Shown piece by piece: positions 47,431 through 56,990 of a stretch of DNA of 64,000 nucleotides. Source of the DNA: Alteromonas profundi. Its GTDB lineage: Bacteria > Pseudomonadota > Gammaproteobacteria > Enterobacterales > Alteromonadaceae. The stretch spans positions 21,091 to 85,090 of the forward strand of contig NZ_JAAAWN010000017.1 of the NCBI RefSeq assembly GCF_010500865.1. The letters run 5' to 3'. The notes beneath the pieces were generated by a model. It did no database searches. It was not told the origin of the DNA and saw nothing but the letters and a program-made list of their open reading frames with translations. Both the position numbers and the translations under genes were made by a program. Numbering within the stretch: the first letter of the stretch is position 1; every line of letters starts with the position of its first letter.

Positions 47431-47507
47431 CTTCTCTTGTCACACATAAGAAAAAACATGACAGAAAACAAACTACAACAAGTATTTGAATTGACTGGAG
47501 AACACAC

Positions 47508-48230
47508 ATGAAAGCATCATTTAAAAAGGCCTTATTGGCTGTCGCGGTAACATCTGCAAGCTTAGCTGCAGCTGCCCCTTCTTATGCAGAAATTACTGCT
47601 AATGCAAGCGTGACAAGTAACTACATTTGGCGTGGTTTAACGCAAACTACTAACGATGCAGCAGTACAGGGCGGTATCGACTACGCAAACGAAAGCGGTT
47701 TTTACGCGGGTACATGGGTATCAAACGTAAACTACGGCGCAGACGATGTTTACTCATACGAACATGATCTTTATTTTGGTTTTTCAGGTGAGTCAGGCGA
47801 TTTCTCGTATGATGTCGGTTATCTATATTACAACTACGATGATGAAGCTAACTTCGATTTCGCCGAAGTATATGGTTCCGTAGGCTATGGTGCACTAAGC
47901 GCCACCTTGTCACTACTTGCACATACTGAAGCCGATGAAGGTGAAGGGCGTGATTACGGGTTTGGGCAAGCGTCTTATATTTCAGTAGATTATGGTATTC
48001 CGGTACTTAATGGTGCGGAGCTTGGTTTACACGTAGGTTATCACCAAGGTGATTTCGCTGAAGACTTCAATGGCGTTCCAGACGGTTATGCAGACTACGG
48101 CGTGTCTATTTCTAAAGACGGCTTTAGCTTCGCAATTACGGGTACTGACTTAGACGACGCAGGTGCGGACGCCTACGACAATGACTCAGTTAAATTCGCA
48201 GTTAGCTATGGCGTTGACTTCGAACTGTAA
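47508..48230 (+). CDS. TorF-family putative porin
   Basis: 240 residues: a signal peptide (cleavage after PSYA, about residue 27) and a mature protein rich in aromatic and acidic residues with alternating polar/hydrophobic strands, ending in a C-terminal DFEL beta-signal-like end. The opening ASVTSNYIWRGLTQT is the hallmark of the TorF (Gcw_chp) outer-membrane family. GGAG lies 7 bases before the ATG. Members are often encoded with glnK-amtB. Here the gene is 27 kb away but has a sigma54-type promoter, suggesting nitrogen control. The solute is unknown. A terminator follows. Confidence 0.9.
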   Translation: MKASFKKALLAVAVTSASLAAAAPSYAEITANASVTSNYIWRGLTQTTNDAAVQGGIDYANESGFYAGTWVSNVNYGADDVYSYEHDLYFGFSGESGDFSYDVGYLYYNYDDEANFDFAEVYGSVGYGALSATLSLLAHTEADEGEGRDYGFGQASYISVDYGIPVLNGAELGLHVGYHQGDFAEDFNGVPDGYADYGVSISKDGFSFAITGTDLDDAGADAYDNDSVKFAVSYGVDFEL

Positions 48231-48267
48231 GCGTAATAATTCAGTGCGCTTTTAATGAAAATAAGCA

Positions 48268-48296
48268 ACGCCTAAGAAATTATCTTAGGCGTTTTT
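48268..48296 (+). terminator. Rho-independent terminator of torF
   Basis: ACGCCTAAG at 48268-48276 pairs with CTTAGGCGT at 48284-48292, followed by a T run; an outer AAGCA/TGCTT pair extends the stem. About 38 bp after the torF stop. Confidence 0.92.
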
Positions 48297-48363
48297 GCTT
48301 GTTCACTGACCAACTTTGGTTATACTAGGGAAATACCTTTAACGGGCTAATAGGTTTTTCAGG

Positions 48364-48672
48364 ATGAAAGTTATCTCTTTTTTCGCATTGTTTAGTGCTA
48401 TTACGGTGCTCACTGCTACCCTCACGCCTCGCAGCAATGTGGATGTAGCTGTATGCGAATTTCAGCCAGTTACGGAATTTAACCCTCAATTACCCGCCAG
48501 CCACGTGCAAAACCAATGTGCCAGAATTCGCGACGATGTTGCCGAAGTAAGCTGGTTTTCTTGGATTGCAGGAAAGTCACCTTCATTTCAGTTTCACTTT
48601 TTAGATTTGCTAGAGTTGCTTCATGGCGACGACAGTAAAGGTGATTTCTCCCCATCCTCTAATGATGCGTAA
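48364..48672 (+). CDS. Secreted hypothetical protein
   Basis: 102 residues with an N-terminal hydrophobic segment (FFALFSAITVLTATL) that is a signal peptide or anchor. Two cysteines (VAVCEF, QNQCAR) could pair in the periplasm. No family is recognised. It is followed after 3 bp by the DUF2970 gene, so the two form a small operon; a role linked to that membrane protein is an inference from spacing only. Confidence 0.65.
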   Translation: MKVISFFALFSAITVLTATLTPRSNVDVAVCEFQPVTEFNPQLPASHVQNQCARIRDDVAEVSWFSWIAGKSPSFQFHFLDLLELLHGDDSKGDFSPSSNDA

Positions 48673-48675
48673 ACC

Positions 48676-48876
48676 ATGAGTCAGCAATCGGGCACAAGCT
48701 TTTGGTCTGTTTTGTTAAGCGTATTAGCGAGTTTTTTTGGTGTACAAAGCCACGCCAATTACGAAAGAGACTTCACAAAAGGCACCTTTATTAGCTTTAT
48801 CGTATTAGGTGTTATTCTTGTTGTATTGCTTGTAACTGGCCTTATGGTGCTGGTTAAGTGGCTGACGCAAAGCTAA
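48676..48876 (+). CDS. DUF2970 family small membrane protein
   Basis: 66 residues with one strong C-terminal TM (about 40-62, FIVLGVILVVLLVTGLMVLV). The N-terminal SFWSVLLSVLASFFGVQSHANYERDF matches the DUF2970 pattern (a short amphipathic stretch, FGVQS, ERDF). Function is unknown. It begins 3 bp after the secreted hypothetical gene. The start ATG has no strong ribosome-binding site, consistent with coupling. Confidence 0.8.
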   Translation: MSQQSGTSFWSVLLSVLASFFGVQSHANYERDFTKGTFISFIVLGVILVVLLVTGLMVLVKWLTQS

Positions 48877-48968
48877 ACAAACCCTTATCTAATCCCTTCA
48901 TATTTACGTACTCTATAGACGCTGCTTACTATGCGCGGGAAAACGTGCATGGCATCGAAGTTGGCTAG

Positions 48969-49862
48969 TTATTTCAGCGTTTCGTTTGCGCTATGCGGTT
49001 TCTTTCTCTTTTTTCTCACAAGGGGCTTAGGCTTTATAACGGTGGGCGGAAAGAACGCTAATATTTCATCTACAGGCTTTCGGTTCGCACCATTTTGACT
49101 GATGGAGCGTTTAACCGACAACATGCTAAAATCAGCACCTTGGTAGAGTTCGCGGGTGAGGGGTAAGTCGTGATTTGAAATAAGCACCGGGATACCACGT
49201 GTTTTCGCAGTACGGGCTGCTAGCTCGGCTAGTTTTTCCTGTGAAGGTTGGCCAAAACTTCGTGACGCATAGCTGGTAAACGCGGCGGTTTTACTTATGG
49301 GTGCATAAGGTGGATCGCAGTAGATGACGTTGCCTCGACGGGCACGGCTAAACACCTTTTCAAAAGGCAAGCAGGTGAACGTTGCTTTTTGCGAGCGTTG
49401 CGAAAAAATAAACATTTCTTCTTCAGGGAAGTAGGGCTTTTTATACCGACCGAAAGGAACGTTGAATTTGCCGCTTAAGCTGTATCGGCATAGACCGTTA
49501 TACCCATGGCGGTTTAGATAGACAAAAAGTATAGCGCGGTAATATTCATCTTGCGTCCCGTTGAATTCATCCCTAAGGCTGTAATACATAGCCTCATCAT
49601 TGTAGCGGGATGAAAAAAACGTACCCACGTCATTAATGAGTGCGTCAGGTTGTACCTTTAGCAAGTTATATAGGTTGATAAGATCGGGATTAATATCATT
49701 TAGCAGGTAGCGCTTGTAGTCGGTATTAAGAAATACCGAGCCCGCGCCCACGAACGGCTCTATGAGTTTATTAGCTTGTGGTAACCGGGCCTGTATGTGC
49801 TCTACTAGGCTGTACTTTCCACCGGCCCACTTTAAAAATGCCCGGTTTTTCTTTTGCATCAT
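48969..49862 (-). CDS. dam: DNA adenine methylase (Dam)
   Basis: A 297-residue N6-adenine methyltransferase acting on GATC in mismatch repair and replication timing. FLKWAGGKYSL is the AdoMet-binding FxGxG-like motif, and the catalytic DPPY is in VIYCDPPYAPI. The C-terminus has an extra basic tail (KPLVRKKRKKPH) beyond the usual end. The start may be either of two adjacent ATGs at 49862 and 49859. It follows damX with about 208 bp between, so it may have its own promoter within the aroK-aroB-damX-dam series. Confidence 0.94.
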   Translation of the reverse strand: MMQKKNRAFLKWAGGKYSLVEHIQARLPQANKLIEPFVGAGSVFLNTDYKRYLLNDINPDLINLYNLLKVQPDALINDVGTFFSSRYNDEAMYYSLRDEFNGTQDEYYRAILFVYLNRHGYNGLCRYSLSGKFNVPFGRYKKPYFPEEEMFIFSQRSQKATFTCLPFEKVFSRARRGNVIYCDPPYAPISKTAAFTSYASRSFGQPSQEKLAELAARTAKTRGIPVLISNHDLPLTRELYQGADFSMLSVKRSISQNGANRKPVDEILAFFPPTVIKPKPLVRKKRKKPHSANETLK

Positions 49863-50070
49863 GCTAAAACGTTACTACCTGCACGGAGTTAGACGGTATG
49901 TCTATCCGTTTATCGCCGAGTGAGGCGTAATTTGTGAGGAATGGCGCCATTAATGGCAGTACCACGCTAAACATAGATTGTATCTTTCAACGCAACAACC
50001 GACAACCTAGAAACACATAACTACAATATTTTCTTTGTTTCATTTGGGGGAAACCCCTCAGCTTGGTGAA

Positions 50071-51525
50071 CTATTGTTCATCAGCTAATGCAATTTCTCT
50101 TAATACTTGCGCGCCGCTTTTAACGAAGGCATCACCTTTTGTGGGATAGTTAGGCAGTCTTTGAACCGCCTCTCGAGCATCTTGCAATGTGGGGTAGGCT
50201 TGATGATAAACCATAACATACCAGTTGCCACCATAGCGGCGGGTTTTATAGATATCGGCTACCTCTTCTAACTGATGCTCAGCAATAAACTGATGAATGG
50301 CATTAATATCGGCCATGCCCATCATTTGAATAGCGAACTCGCTGGCCTTAAGCCATTGTTCAACATGCTGAGGTTGTGTGCCCGCTTTAGGTGATATAGC
50401 GCTGTCATCATTGGACCGTGGTTCAAGCGCAGTGGTGTCCGGCGTTGTTGTGGTTTCCTCTACCCTCACGGTTACCGGGATTGGTACCGAGGAGCTTTGC
50501 TCTGACACGGGCTTCGCTGCGTTGTTTATCTCCCCGGCGCCGCTAGTATTTTCACTATCACCGTTCTTGGCGGTAGGCCCTTCAAGGTTGATAGACGCAT
50601 TGGCGGGCGAAGGTGTGACTTCAGCTATGGTCTGCGGTGTGTCAGGCAACGTATCAACTGCCTCTTGCCAGTTTGTCACAAGTGAAGAGTTCGACGTGGC
50701 CTTTACTGTGGCAGGGCTTTCTTGTTCAATTAAAGCAGGCTGGCTGTCGGTAATTTGATCGTAAGCAGAGCCCGGCGCCACCTGTGTGGTTTCAGGAGCT
50801 GTGCGGGGCGCTATAGGCGAAAATAATGACGACAATGCATTACCATACTGCCAGGTAACAAGCCCGCCAAAAAGGGCCAAAAATAGTAGCGTAATAGCAG
50901 TATAGAACCACGGCGACCTGAATAGGTTTCGCGAAGACGGCTGGGCGGGCAAACGCCGCTGGTCAAGGTGGGCTTGAAAGGCCGCGCGCCGTTGTGCCAT
51001 CATCTTATCGAGTTCCGAGACCGGCTGTTCGAGTGAGATTGATTGACTACTAATTAGCAAAGGCGTTTCAGTATTTTTTGCCGGTAACCATTGTTTGGCA
51101 TTTTCCGCCCATTGAGTATTGGCAAACAACAATACATTAAGGTGTTGTTTATTGCCTGCAAAGCGGCTTTGCAAGACTAAATCCCAGAGTTCTTGAAGGA
51201 GTTTATCTGGCATATGCTGAGCTTGCGTAATGGCAATGAGTACTGGCCCTTCGAAATTATTTAACGCAGAGAGTAGTTCGTTAAGGGGGCGTACAAAACT
51301 GCCCACAACTTGGCCGAGTAACTGCCGGCAAAGCTGCCGCCGATAATCGGAAATTTCCATATTTTCCTCGGCGGTCAAATAGGCTATTTCGGTATCGTCA
51401 TGCTGCTGAAATACAAAGGCTTCTAAAGTCTTCTGTTGTTCTGCAATAGAATCGCCGCTAACAAAGATTAGCTGAGAGGAGTAATTGACCAAGTATTCAA
51501 GACGTTCATGCAGATCGCTGTGCAT
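50071..51525 (-). CDS. damX: DamX-like SPOR-domain protein
   Basis: 484 residues. The N-terminal domain (about 1-160) resembles an AAA/ExeA-type ATPase fold but has no clear Walker A (SGDSIAEQQKTL), so it is degenerate. One TM at about 208-228 (WFYTAITLLFLALFGGLV) is followed by a long Thr/Ser/Pro/Ala-rich periplasmic linker and a C-terminal SPOR domain (about 400-475, FAIQMMGMADINAIHQF ... YGGNWYVMVYHQAY) that binds denuded glycan at the septum. In E. coli the N-terminal part is shorter; the larger P-loop-like domain is typical of the marine orthologue. Position between aroB and dam is the canonical one. Confidence 0.9.
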   Translation of the reverse strand: MHSDLHERLEYLVNYSSQLIFVSGDSIAEQQKTLEAFVFQQHDDTEIAYLTAEENMEISDYRRQLCRQLLGQVVGSFVRPLNELLSALNNFEGPVLIAITQAQHMPDKLLQELWDLVLQSRFAGNKQHLNVLLFANTQWAENAKQWLPAKNTETPLLISSQSISLEQPVSELDKMMAQRRAAFQAHLDQRRLPAQPSSRNLFRSPWFYTAITLLFLALFGGLVTWQYGNALSSLFSPIAPRTAPETTQVAPGSAYDQITDSQPALIEQESPATVKATSNSSLVTNWQEAVDTLPDTPQTIAEVTPSPANASINLEGPTAKNGDSENTSGAGEINNAAKPVSEQSSSVPIPVTVRVEETTTTPDTTALEPRSNDDSAISPKAGTQPQHVEQWLKASEFAIQMMGMADINAIHQFIAEHQLEEVADIYKTRRYGGNWYVMVYHQAYPTLQDAREAVQRLPNYPTKGDAFVKSGAQVLREIALADEQ

Positions 51526-51616
51526 GCGCTAAACCCCATAAAAATTAGTCTTGTGGTTATGAAACAACAAGACTAACTGAAATAAAATCACCCCTGTATT
51601 CTCGCGTTGCGCGAGA

Positions 51617-52681
51617 TCACAGAATTTGAGCAAGTATTTGGTCGGTTACGTCTTTTGTGACAACAGCATGCCCCATGCCTTTAGGCAGTACAAAACGGAT
51701 ATTGCCCGCTTCTACTTTTTTATCTCGCTTCATATGTTTTACGTAATCGTCTTTTTGCATTGACGACGGGCCTTTAACGGGTAAGGCGAAGGCTTCAAAT
51801 AAAGCGCGAACACGACGAGTTTCTGACGTATCAAACCAACCTAACTGCTCTGCCGCTTCACAAGCAATTATAGTACCAGCGGATACGGCTTCGCCATGCA
51901 GCCAGTTACCGTAGCCTTGCTCGGCTTCAATAGCGTGACCGAATGTGTGCCCTAAATTTAAAATAGCGCGTAGGCCGCCTTCGCGCTCATCTTTTGCTAC
52001 TACCTCGGCTTTTATTTCGCAGCATCTTTGTATGGTTTGGCTTAAGCATGTGGTGTCTAAAGCTTTTAAGTCGTCAATATTTTTTTCTAGCCAGCTAAAG
52101 AAAGGCGCATCGTAAATAATGCCATACTTAATCACTTCGGCCATGCCTGCGGCAAATTCGCGCTCAGGCAGGGTGGCTAATGAATCTGTGTCGATAGCAA
52201 CAAAAATCGGCTGATAGAAAGCGCCTATCATGTTTTTACCCAGCGGATGGTTCACTGCTGTTTTACCCCCCACCGAAGAGTCGACCTGGGATAGTAAGGT
52301 GGTTGGTACTTGAATAAAGGGAACGCCGCGTTGATAGGTGGCAGCAACAAATCCACATAAATCACCAATAACCCCCCCACCTAATGCAATGAGGGTGGTA
52401 TCACGGGCCGCGTTGATCTCAAGCAGACGCGTCATAACAACTTCGTATTGAACTAAGTTCTTATGCTGCTCGCCATCGGGCAATATGATGGTTTCTACCT
52501 GCTTATCACCACAGGCAGCAATGGCTTTGTCTAGATACAGTGGTGCTACGGTTTCATTGGTAACAATAACGGCCAATGGGCCTTTAATGTAAGAAGCAAA
52601 AAGGCCAGATTGCGACAGCAACCCAGCCTCTATTTGTATAGGGTAGCTACGTTCTCCAAGCTCCACAGTTAAGGTTGACAT
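51617..52681 (-). CDS. aroB: 3-dehydroquinate synthase
   Basis: A 354-residue NAD- and metal-dependent enzyme, second step of the shikimate pathway. Motifs: [45 protein letters not shown] (landmark, residues about 126-150) and the metal-ligand His in [12 protein letters not shown]. Length is normal. It is 31 bp downstream of aroK, which supplies the later shikimate kinase step. Confidence 0.97.
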   Translation of the reverse strand: MSTLTVELGERSYPIQIEAGLLSQSGLFASYIKGPLAVIVTNETVAPLYLDKAIAACGDKQVETIILPDGEQHKNLVQYEVVMTRLLEINAARDTTLIALGGGVIGDLCGFVAATYQRGVPFIQVPTTLLSQVDSSVGGKTAVNHPLGKNMIGAFYQPIFVAIDTDSLATLPEREFAAGMAEVIKYGIIYDAPFFSWLEKNIDDLKALDTTCLSQTIQRCCEIKAEVVAKDEREGGLRAILNLGHTFGHAIEAEQGYGNWLHGEAVSAGTIIACEAAEQLGWFDTSETRRVRALFEAFALPVKGPSSMQKDDYVKHMKRDKKVEAGNIRFVLPKGMGHAVVTKDVTDQILAQIL

Positions 52682-52712
52682 GGGCGTAGCACCTCCTATT
52701 CAATTTTGTTTG

Positions 52713-53228
52713 TTATAGACCAATTTTACCAATAATTTGGTTCGCCACTGCGCGCGCCGATTGATCATCGGTATCAACAATATAATCAGCGACTTCTTCG
52801 TACATAGGGTTGCGTGTTTCAGCAAGATCACGAAGTATTTGTTCAGGATCGTTATTTTGCAATAATGGACGACGCTTATCGCGCTGTGTACGTGCCACTT
52901 GTTTGTCGATGGTGGTTTGCAAGTAAACAACGATGCCACGAGCAGACAGACGATTACGTACCGCTTTTGTCACTATTGAGCCACCGCCCGTCGCAAGTAC
53001 GATACCTTGCTTGTCAGTGAGGTCGTTAATAACGGTTTCTTCACGCTTTCTAAACCCGTCTTCACCTTCAAGGTCGAAGATCCAGGCAATGTCTGCACCT
53101 GTGCGGCGCTCGATTTCTTGATCAGAATCATAAAAATCAAGGTGAAGTTCGTCTGCTAGGTGTCTACCGATGGTGCTTTTACCAGCGCCCATTGGACCAA
53201 CCAAAAAGATATTACGTTTTTCAGCCAT
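52713..53228 (-). CDS. aroK: Shikimate kinase
   Basis: 171 residues, P-loop kinase: Walker [12 protein letters not shown], the shikimate-binding Asp and Arg in [11 protein letters not shown] and GFRKRE, GGG (LATGGGSI) and the lid R-x-x-R-P-L-L. It phosphorylates shikimate. About 270 bp separate it from pilQ upstream; no terminator is obvious in that gap, so co-transcription with pil genes is possible, but a promoter for aroK is likely there. aroK-aroB-damX-dam is the conserved order. Confidence 0.96.
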   Translation of the reverse strand: MAEKRNIFLVGPMGAGKSTIGRHLADELHLDFYDSDQEIERRTGADIAWIFDLEGEDGFRKREETVINDLTDKQGIVLATGGGSIVTKAVRNRLSARGIVVYLQTTIDKQVARTQRDKRRPLLQNNDPEQILRDLAETRNPMYEEVADYIVDTDDQSARAVANQIIGKIGL

Positions 53229-53501
53229 ATTTGCTTATATCACAACTTAATCATGTTAGGGGCAGCGCACTGTTGCCTTACCAGCCTACCCATTGACCTG
53301 TGCCTATTTAGTGTCCAATAAGCACTACTCCTTAAACCTCGCTAAAATTTCGAGAGCGCGATTATCTCAGTTTCTCGTAAGGCGTTGCAAGCATTGTTGA
53401 AAACTATTACTGCTATTGTGTCAAAAAGCCACGCCAAAACTTCAACCACAGTGGGCTAAAGCCGCGTGAGTGTAGCATTTTTATAAATATAAATTAAGAG
53501 C

Positions 53502-55271
53502 TTAGGGCTTTTCCATGATGATCTTCGGGGTAACAAAAATGAGAAGCTCTCGTTTTTGTTGTAACTCGGATGTTTGGCGGAAAAGCGCGCCTAAAACAGG
53601 TAAATCACCAAATAAAGGAACTTTTGTCACCCCATCTGAACTGGTTTGTTGGAAAATCCCGCCTAAAACGATAGTTTCTCCGTTCTCCACCAATACCTGC
53701 GTTTTAATTTCTTGGGTGTCTATAGCCACGGCATCACCCGTGGATGTGGATACCGTTTCACCGCGGGTATCTTGGGTCACTACTAAATCTAAAATAATAC
53801 GATTATCCGGGGTTATATGAGGGGTAACCTTTAGCGATAACACTGCTTTTTTAAACTCGACAGAGGTTGCGCCACTAGACGTTGCTTGGACATAAGGAAT
53901 TTCCGTACCTTGTTCAATGTATGCTTCTTGCTGATTAGCGACTGTTATACGTGGGCTAGCAATAATTTCCCCCTTGTTTTCCGACTCTAGTGCCGACAAT
54001 TCAAGGTCTAAAATTGTGCCGTCAATTAAGCTTGCGACTTGAAACCCTATGGTACCTGCTGCGCCGGTTATCGGAAGGTTGACGTTCAGGCGATCATCTA
54101 TGCTCGGAACGCTACCGCTAGCAATGGTATCTGCGCCTTCGATACTTCCTGAAACGCCATTGTCGTCTTGTCTGTCGCTAAACCCCCAGCGTACACCAAG
54201 TTGTTCATCCACGTTGTCTAGCACCGTAACCATACGGCTTTCAATAAGCACTTGTTTTACTGGGATATCCAAAACCCTAATCATATCGCGCGCTTCATCA
54301 ATAGACGCTAATGTATCGCGTATTAACATAGTATTGGTTCGCTCATCTACGGTAACTGAACCGCGATCAGAGAGAATGCCGCCTTCTGGCGACTTTAAAA
54401 TGGTCGCAAGTGTATTAGCTTTGGCATAATTTACGGCAATATTCACGGTATGCAGAGGGGCTAAATCGGATACTTGCTTTTTCGATTGGAGGGCCTGGGT
54501 TTCCTGTGCCATTAGCTCTTCAATCGGGGCGATTAGAAGAATATTCCCTTCTAAACGTTTATCTAGCCCCCTCACACGCAAAATCATATCTAAAGCCTGG
54601 TCCCATGGCACCCCTGATAAGCTAATAGTGACGTTGCCGTTCACTGTATCGGTGGTGACCAAATTAAACCCGTTCACTTGGGCGATAATTTGCAAAACTT
54701 GGCGAACAGGCACATCTTGAAAATCTAACGAGATAGGATCGCCCGTGTATTGTTTACTGTTGCCTATCTGGGCTTCTGCTGTGGCCGCCATTGGCTGCAC
54801 TTCAATACGTAATAGTGAGTCGTTAATAGTGTGTCTGGCGAGTACATCGCCGCTGTAACGAACCTCAATACGGGCGTCTTCGCCGTCTTGAAACGTTTCA
54901 ATGGCACTTACTGGGGTAGCAAATTCTACCACATTTAACTCAACTAATTGGTCGCTATTTAATTGCGTGTTAGGAAGAGTAAGGGTTACTTTACCTTGCG
55001 CTTCAATTAGCGAGGGCGTGGGTATTTGACCGTCTAGGGTGACCAACACAATACCCTTATCTGCGCCATCCCGGGTAAAGTCTATGTGGGTTAATGTTGT
55101 TTCGGCGGCCGACGTTACGCTGGTCTCTAAATTCACCAGTTCAGGCTCATCGGCTAACGATTTCTTCGAGAGCAAAGTAAAAGCAAACAAGGTAATAAGC
55201 GCTGCGAAAAACCAATACCATCCTAGTCCTCGGCGGTTCAACGATTTATTAAAAATGTAACGCTCAGCCAT
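53502..55271 (-). CDS. pilQ: Type IV pilus secretin PilQ
   Basis: 589 residues. The outer-membrane pore for the type IV pilus. The start is the ATG at 55271, overlapping the pilP stop by one base (TAATG) with AGGAG 7 bases upstream; the longer frame is rejected. Order: an N-terminal hydrophobic segment (unusual YWFFAALITLFAFTL signal), AMIN-like domain, STN/N0 (LDFQDVPVRQVLQIIAQ), one N1-type secretin_N domain (MLIRDTLASIDEARDMIRVLD), then the secretin domain to the end (VPLFGDLPVLGALFR, the family signature). Only one AMIN region was apparent. It is last of pilMNOPQ. Confidence 0.94.
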   Translation of the reverse strand: MAERYIFNKSLNRRGLGWYWFFAALITLFAFTLLSKKSLADEPELVNLETSVTSAAETTLTHIDFTRDGADKGIVLVTLDGQIPTPSLIEAQGKVTLTLPNTQLNSDQLVELNVVEFATPVSAIETFQDGEDARIEVRYSGDVLARHTINDSLLRIEVQPMAATAEAQIGNSKQYTGDPISLDFQDVPVRQVLQIIAQVNGFNLVTTDTVNGNVTISLSGVPWDQALDMILRVRGLDKRLEGNILLIAPIEELMAQETQALQSKKQVSDLAPLHTVNIAVNYAKANTLATILKSPEGGILSDRGSVTVDERTNTMLIRDTLASIDEARDMIRVLDIPVKQVLIESRMVTVLDNVDEQLGVRWGFSDRQDDNGVSGSIEGADTIASGSVPSIDDRLNVNLPITGAAGTIGFQVASLIDGTILDLELSALESENKGEIIASPRITVANQQEAYIEQGTEIPYVQATSSGATSVEFKKAVLSLKVTPHITPDNRIILDLVVTQDTRGETVSTSTGDAVAIDTQEIKTQVLVENGETIVLGGIFQQTSSDGVTKVPLFGDLPVLGALFRQTSELQQKRELLIFVTPKIIMEKP

Positions 55272-55801
55272 TATTCTTCTCCTGCCGACGACATCGCTGT
55301 CAATCTGGTTTCTTTTTTCTGCCAACAGCCAGCTCCGTCGGGCAACAACTGTTCTATGGTTATCGAATTTTTATTAATGGCAGTAACCTTGCCGTAAAAT
55401 AGCCCAATGCGGCTACCAAGTTTCACTTTGTGTAGTACACCATCGTTGCTGGTAATTAATGCCCACGTCACACCTTTGGTATTAAAGCGACCGGCCATAG
55501 CAAGCGCATCTAATCCATAGGCCTCTAATTTTGTTTTAGACCGTTGAAAGTCAGGTTGTAAGCAGTTAGCTTGGCGCGCTTTTGCCACAGGCGCCGACTT
55601 ATCTTTTGGCTTAATAAAGGGGCTACGTTTGTGCCCCGCGCTATACACAAAAGAAGGGTGCGTTTTAAATTCAGGATAAGGCTCAATATTAACCACCGCA
55701 TTGGCGCGCACGTTTTCGGTGTACGCAGCCAAGTCATCGAGTTGAGGTGAACAGGCTGTCGTACATAGAAGTAAAACACCGACGAAGATTAGCGTTTTCA
55801 T
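55271..55801 (-). CDS. pilP: Type IV pilus lipoprotein PilP
   Basis: 176 residues with a lipobox LLCTTAC (Cys17), so an inner-membrane lipoprotein. The C-terminal HR-like domain (about 85-165) includes LEAYGLDALAMAGRF and KVKLGSRIGLFYGKVTAI. It bridges PilN-PilO to the PilQ secretin. It overlaps pilO by four bases (ATGA) and pilQ by one. Confidence 0.93.
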   Translation of the reverse strand: MKTLIFVGVLLLCTTACSPQLDDLAAYTENVRANAVVNIEPYPEFKTHPSFVYSAGHKRSPFIKPKDKSAPVAKARQANCLQPDFQRSKTKLEAYGLDALAMAGRFNTKGVTWALITSNDGVLHKVKLGSRIGLFYGKVTAINKNSITIEQLLPDGAGCWQKKETRLTAMSSAGEE

Positions 55802-56409
55802 GGCTGTGCCTCTTCAAGAGGCGAACTATTTTCTGAGCGATATGTTTTAGCCTGTAACTGAAGGCTCAATTCACTGTCTTGTTGGGTAATAGTAAAATCA
55901 TGTAGTGTTACGATACGCGGTAGGTCAGCAATTTTAGACACAAATTCGCCGAAATTATGGTAACCGCCGGTCACTTCCATCTCAATAGGAAGCTCTGTAT
56001 AGAACTCTTTTGGCACCTCTTGCTGCCAATTCAGTAGTTCAAACGCTAACCCAGAACTGGTACCTACATAGGTTATATCGTCTAAAAGACCCGGTGTTTC
56101 GTTGTTGGTTGGCAGGCTTTTAAGCATCGAGGAAAAATCTTTCTCAATTTGTGCCAACTGATCTTTATACGCCTGTAAGTTCACCGCAATGCGATGTTTA
56201 GCTTCAAATTGTAACTTCAGCTCTTGTTCTTTTAGCTCAACAGCATCAAGGATAGGTAGTTTAGGACTAACAATGAGATAGTAACTCAATGCCCCAACTA
56301 ACACCGCCACGAAGGTCGTTACAACAATGCGTATTTCTTTTGGCCAAATTGCCACTTGCTCAATATCAAGCTCATTGAGCTCTTTTAGCTTAGAAAAATC
56401 AAACGCCAT
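55798..56409 (-). CDS. pilO: Type IV pilus alignment protein PilO
   Basis: 203 residues: a short cytoplasmic start, one TM (about 28-49), a coiled-coil (LKEQELKLQFEAKHRIAVNLQAYK region) and a ferredoxin-like periplasmic core containing TYVGTSSGLAFELL and VTGGYHNFGEFVSKIADLPRIV. It pairs with PilN and binds PilP. It overlaps pilN by one base and pilP by four. Confidence 0.94.
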   Translation of the reverse strand: MAFDFSKLKELNELDIEQVAIWPKEIRIVVTTFVAVLVGALSYYLIVSPKLPILDAVELKEQELKLQFEAKHRIAVNLQAYKDQLAQIEKDFSSMLKSLPTNNETPGLLDDITYVGTSSGLAFELLNWQQEVPKEFYTELPIEMEVTGGYHNFGEFVSKIADLPRIVTLHDFTITQQDSELSLQLQAKTYRSENSSPLEEAQP

Positions 56410-56990
56410 TATTCCCCTTCTCCTTCAACAGCAGTATTCATAGGCGCCACGCTGGGGCTAATCTTAAAGGTTAGGGTAAAGTTGCTTACGGCCCGAGAGG
56501 TATCAACATCCGCTTTAATTGATGAAAGTTCAGAGGCATAAAATACCGAAGAAAGATCAAGTGCACGCATAAAGTCAGACAAGTGATTGTTAGAGTCGCT
56601 TATGCCTTCAATATTAATTTGGTTACCTGTGCGGGTCATCGACCTAAAGGCCACTCCTGAGGGGACGAGTTTGGCCAATTCGTCAAACACAATAGGGGCC
56701 ACGTTTCTGCTTGCCTGCAATTGCTCAATTAGTGCCATTCGCTGTTCAATGGCATTTTTACTTTCTTTTACTTTTTGAATTTGCGCAATTTGCGCATCTA
56801 ACAGACGTATTTCGCGCTCTAAAAACTGATTTCTGGCATTTTGATTGTTAATTTGCTGGTCGATAGCCTGGCCTATAAACCAAAAGATAAGACCGACTAT
56901 GGCAGACACAGCGACTAGCCCAGCGAGGTACTGCTGTTTTTGATGCTGGCGAAGCTTTTCTCGCCACGGCAGTAAATTTACATATGCCAT
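56409..56990 (-). CDS. pilN: Type IV pilus alignment protein PilN
   Basis: 193 residues. The conserved cytoplasmic tail MAYVNLLPWREKLR (INLLPWR motif that docks into PilM) is followed by one TM (about 24-45), a coiled coil and a PilO-like periplasmic domain. It overlaps pilM by 13 bases, so translation is coupled. Confidence 0.94.
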   Translation of the reverse strand: MAYVNLLPWREKLRQHQKQQYLAGLVAVSAIVGLIFWFIGQAIDQQINNQNARNQFLEREIRLLDAQIAQIQKVKESKNAIEQRMALIEQLQASRNVAPIVFDELAKLVPSGVAFRSMTRTGNQINIEGISDSNNHLSDFMRALDLSSVFYASELSSIKADVDTSRAVSNFTLTFKISPSVAPMNTAVEGEGE

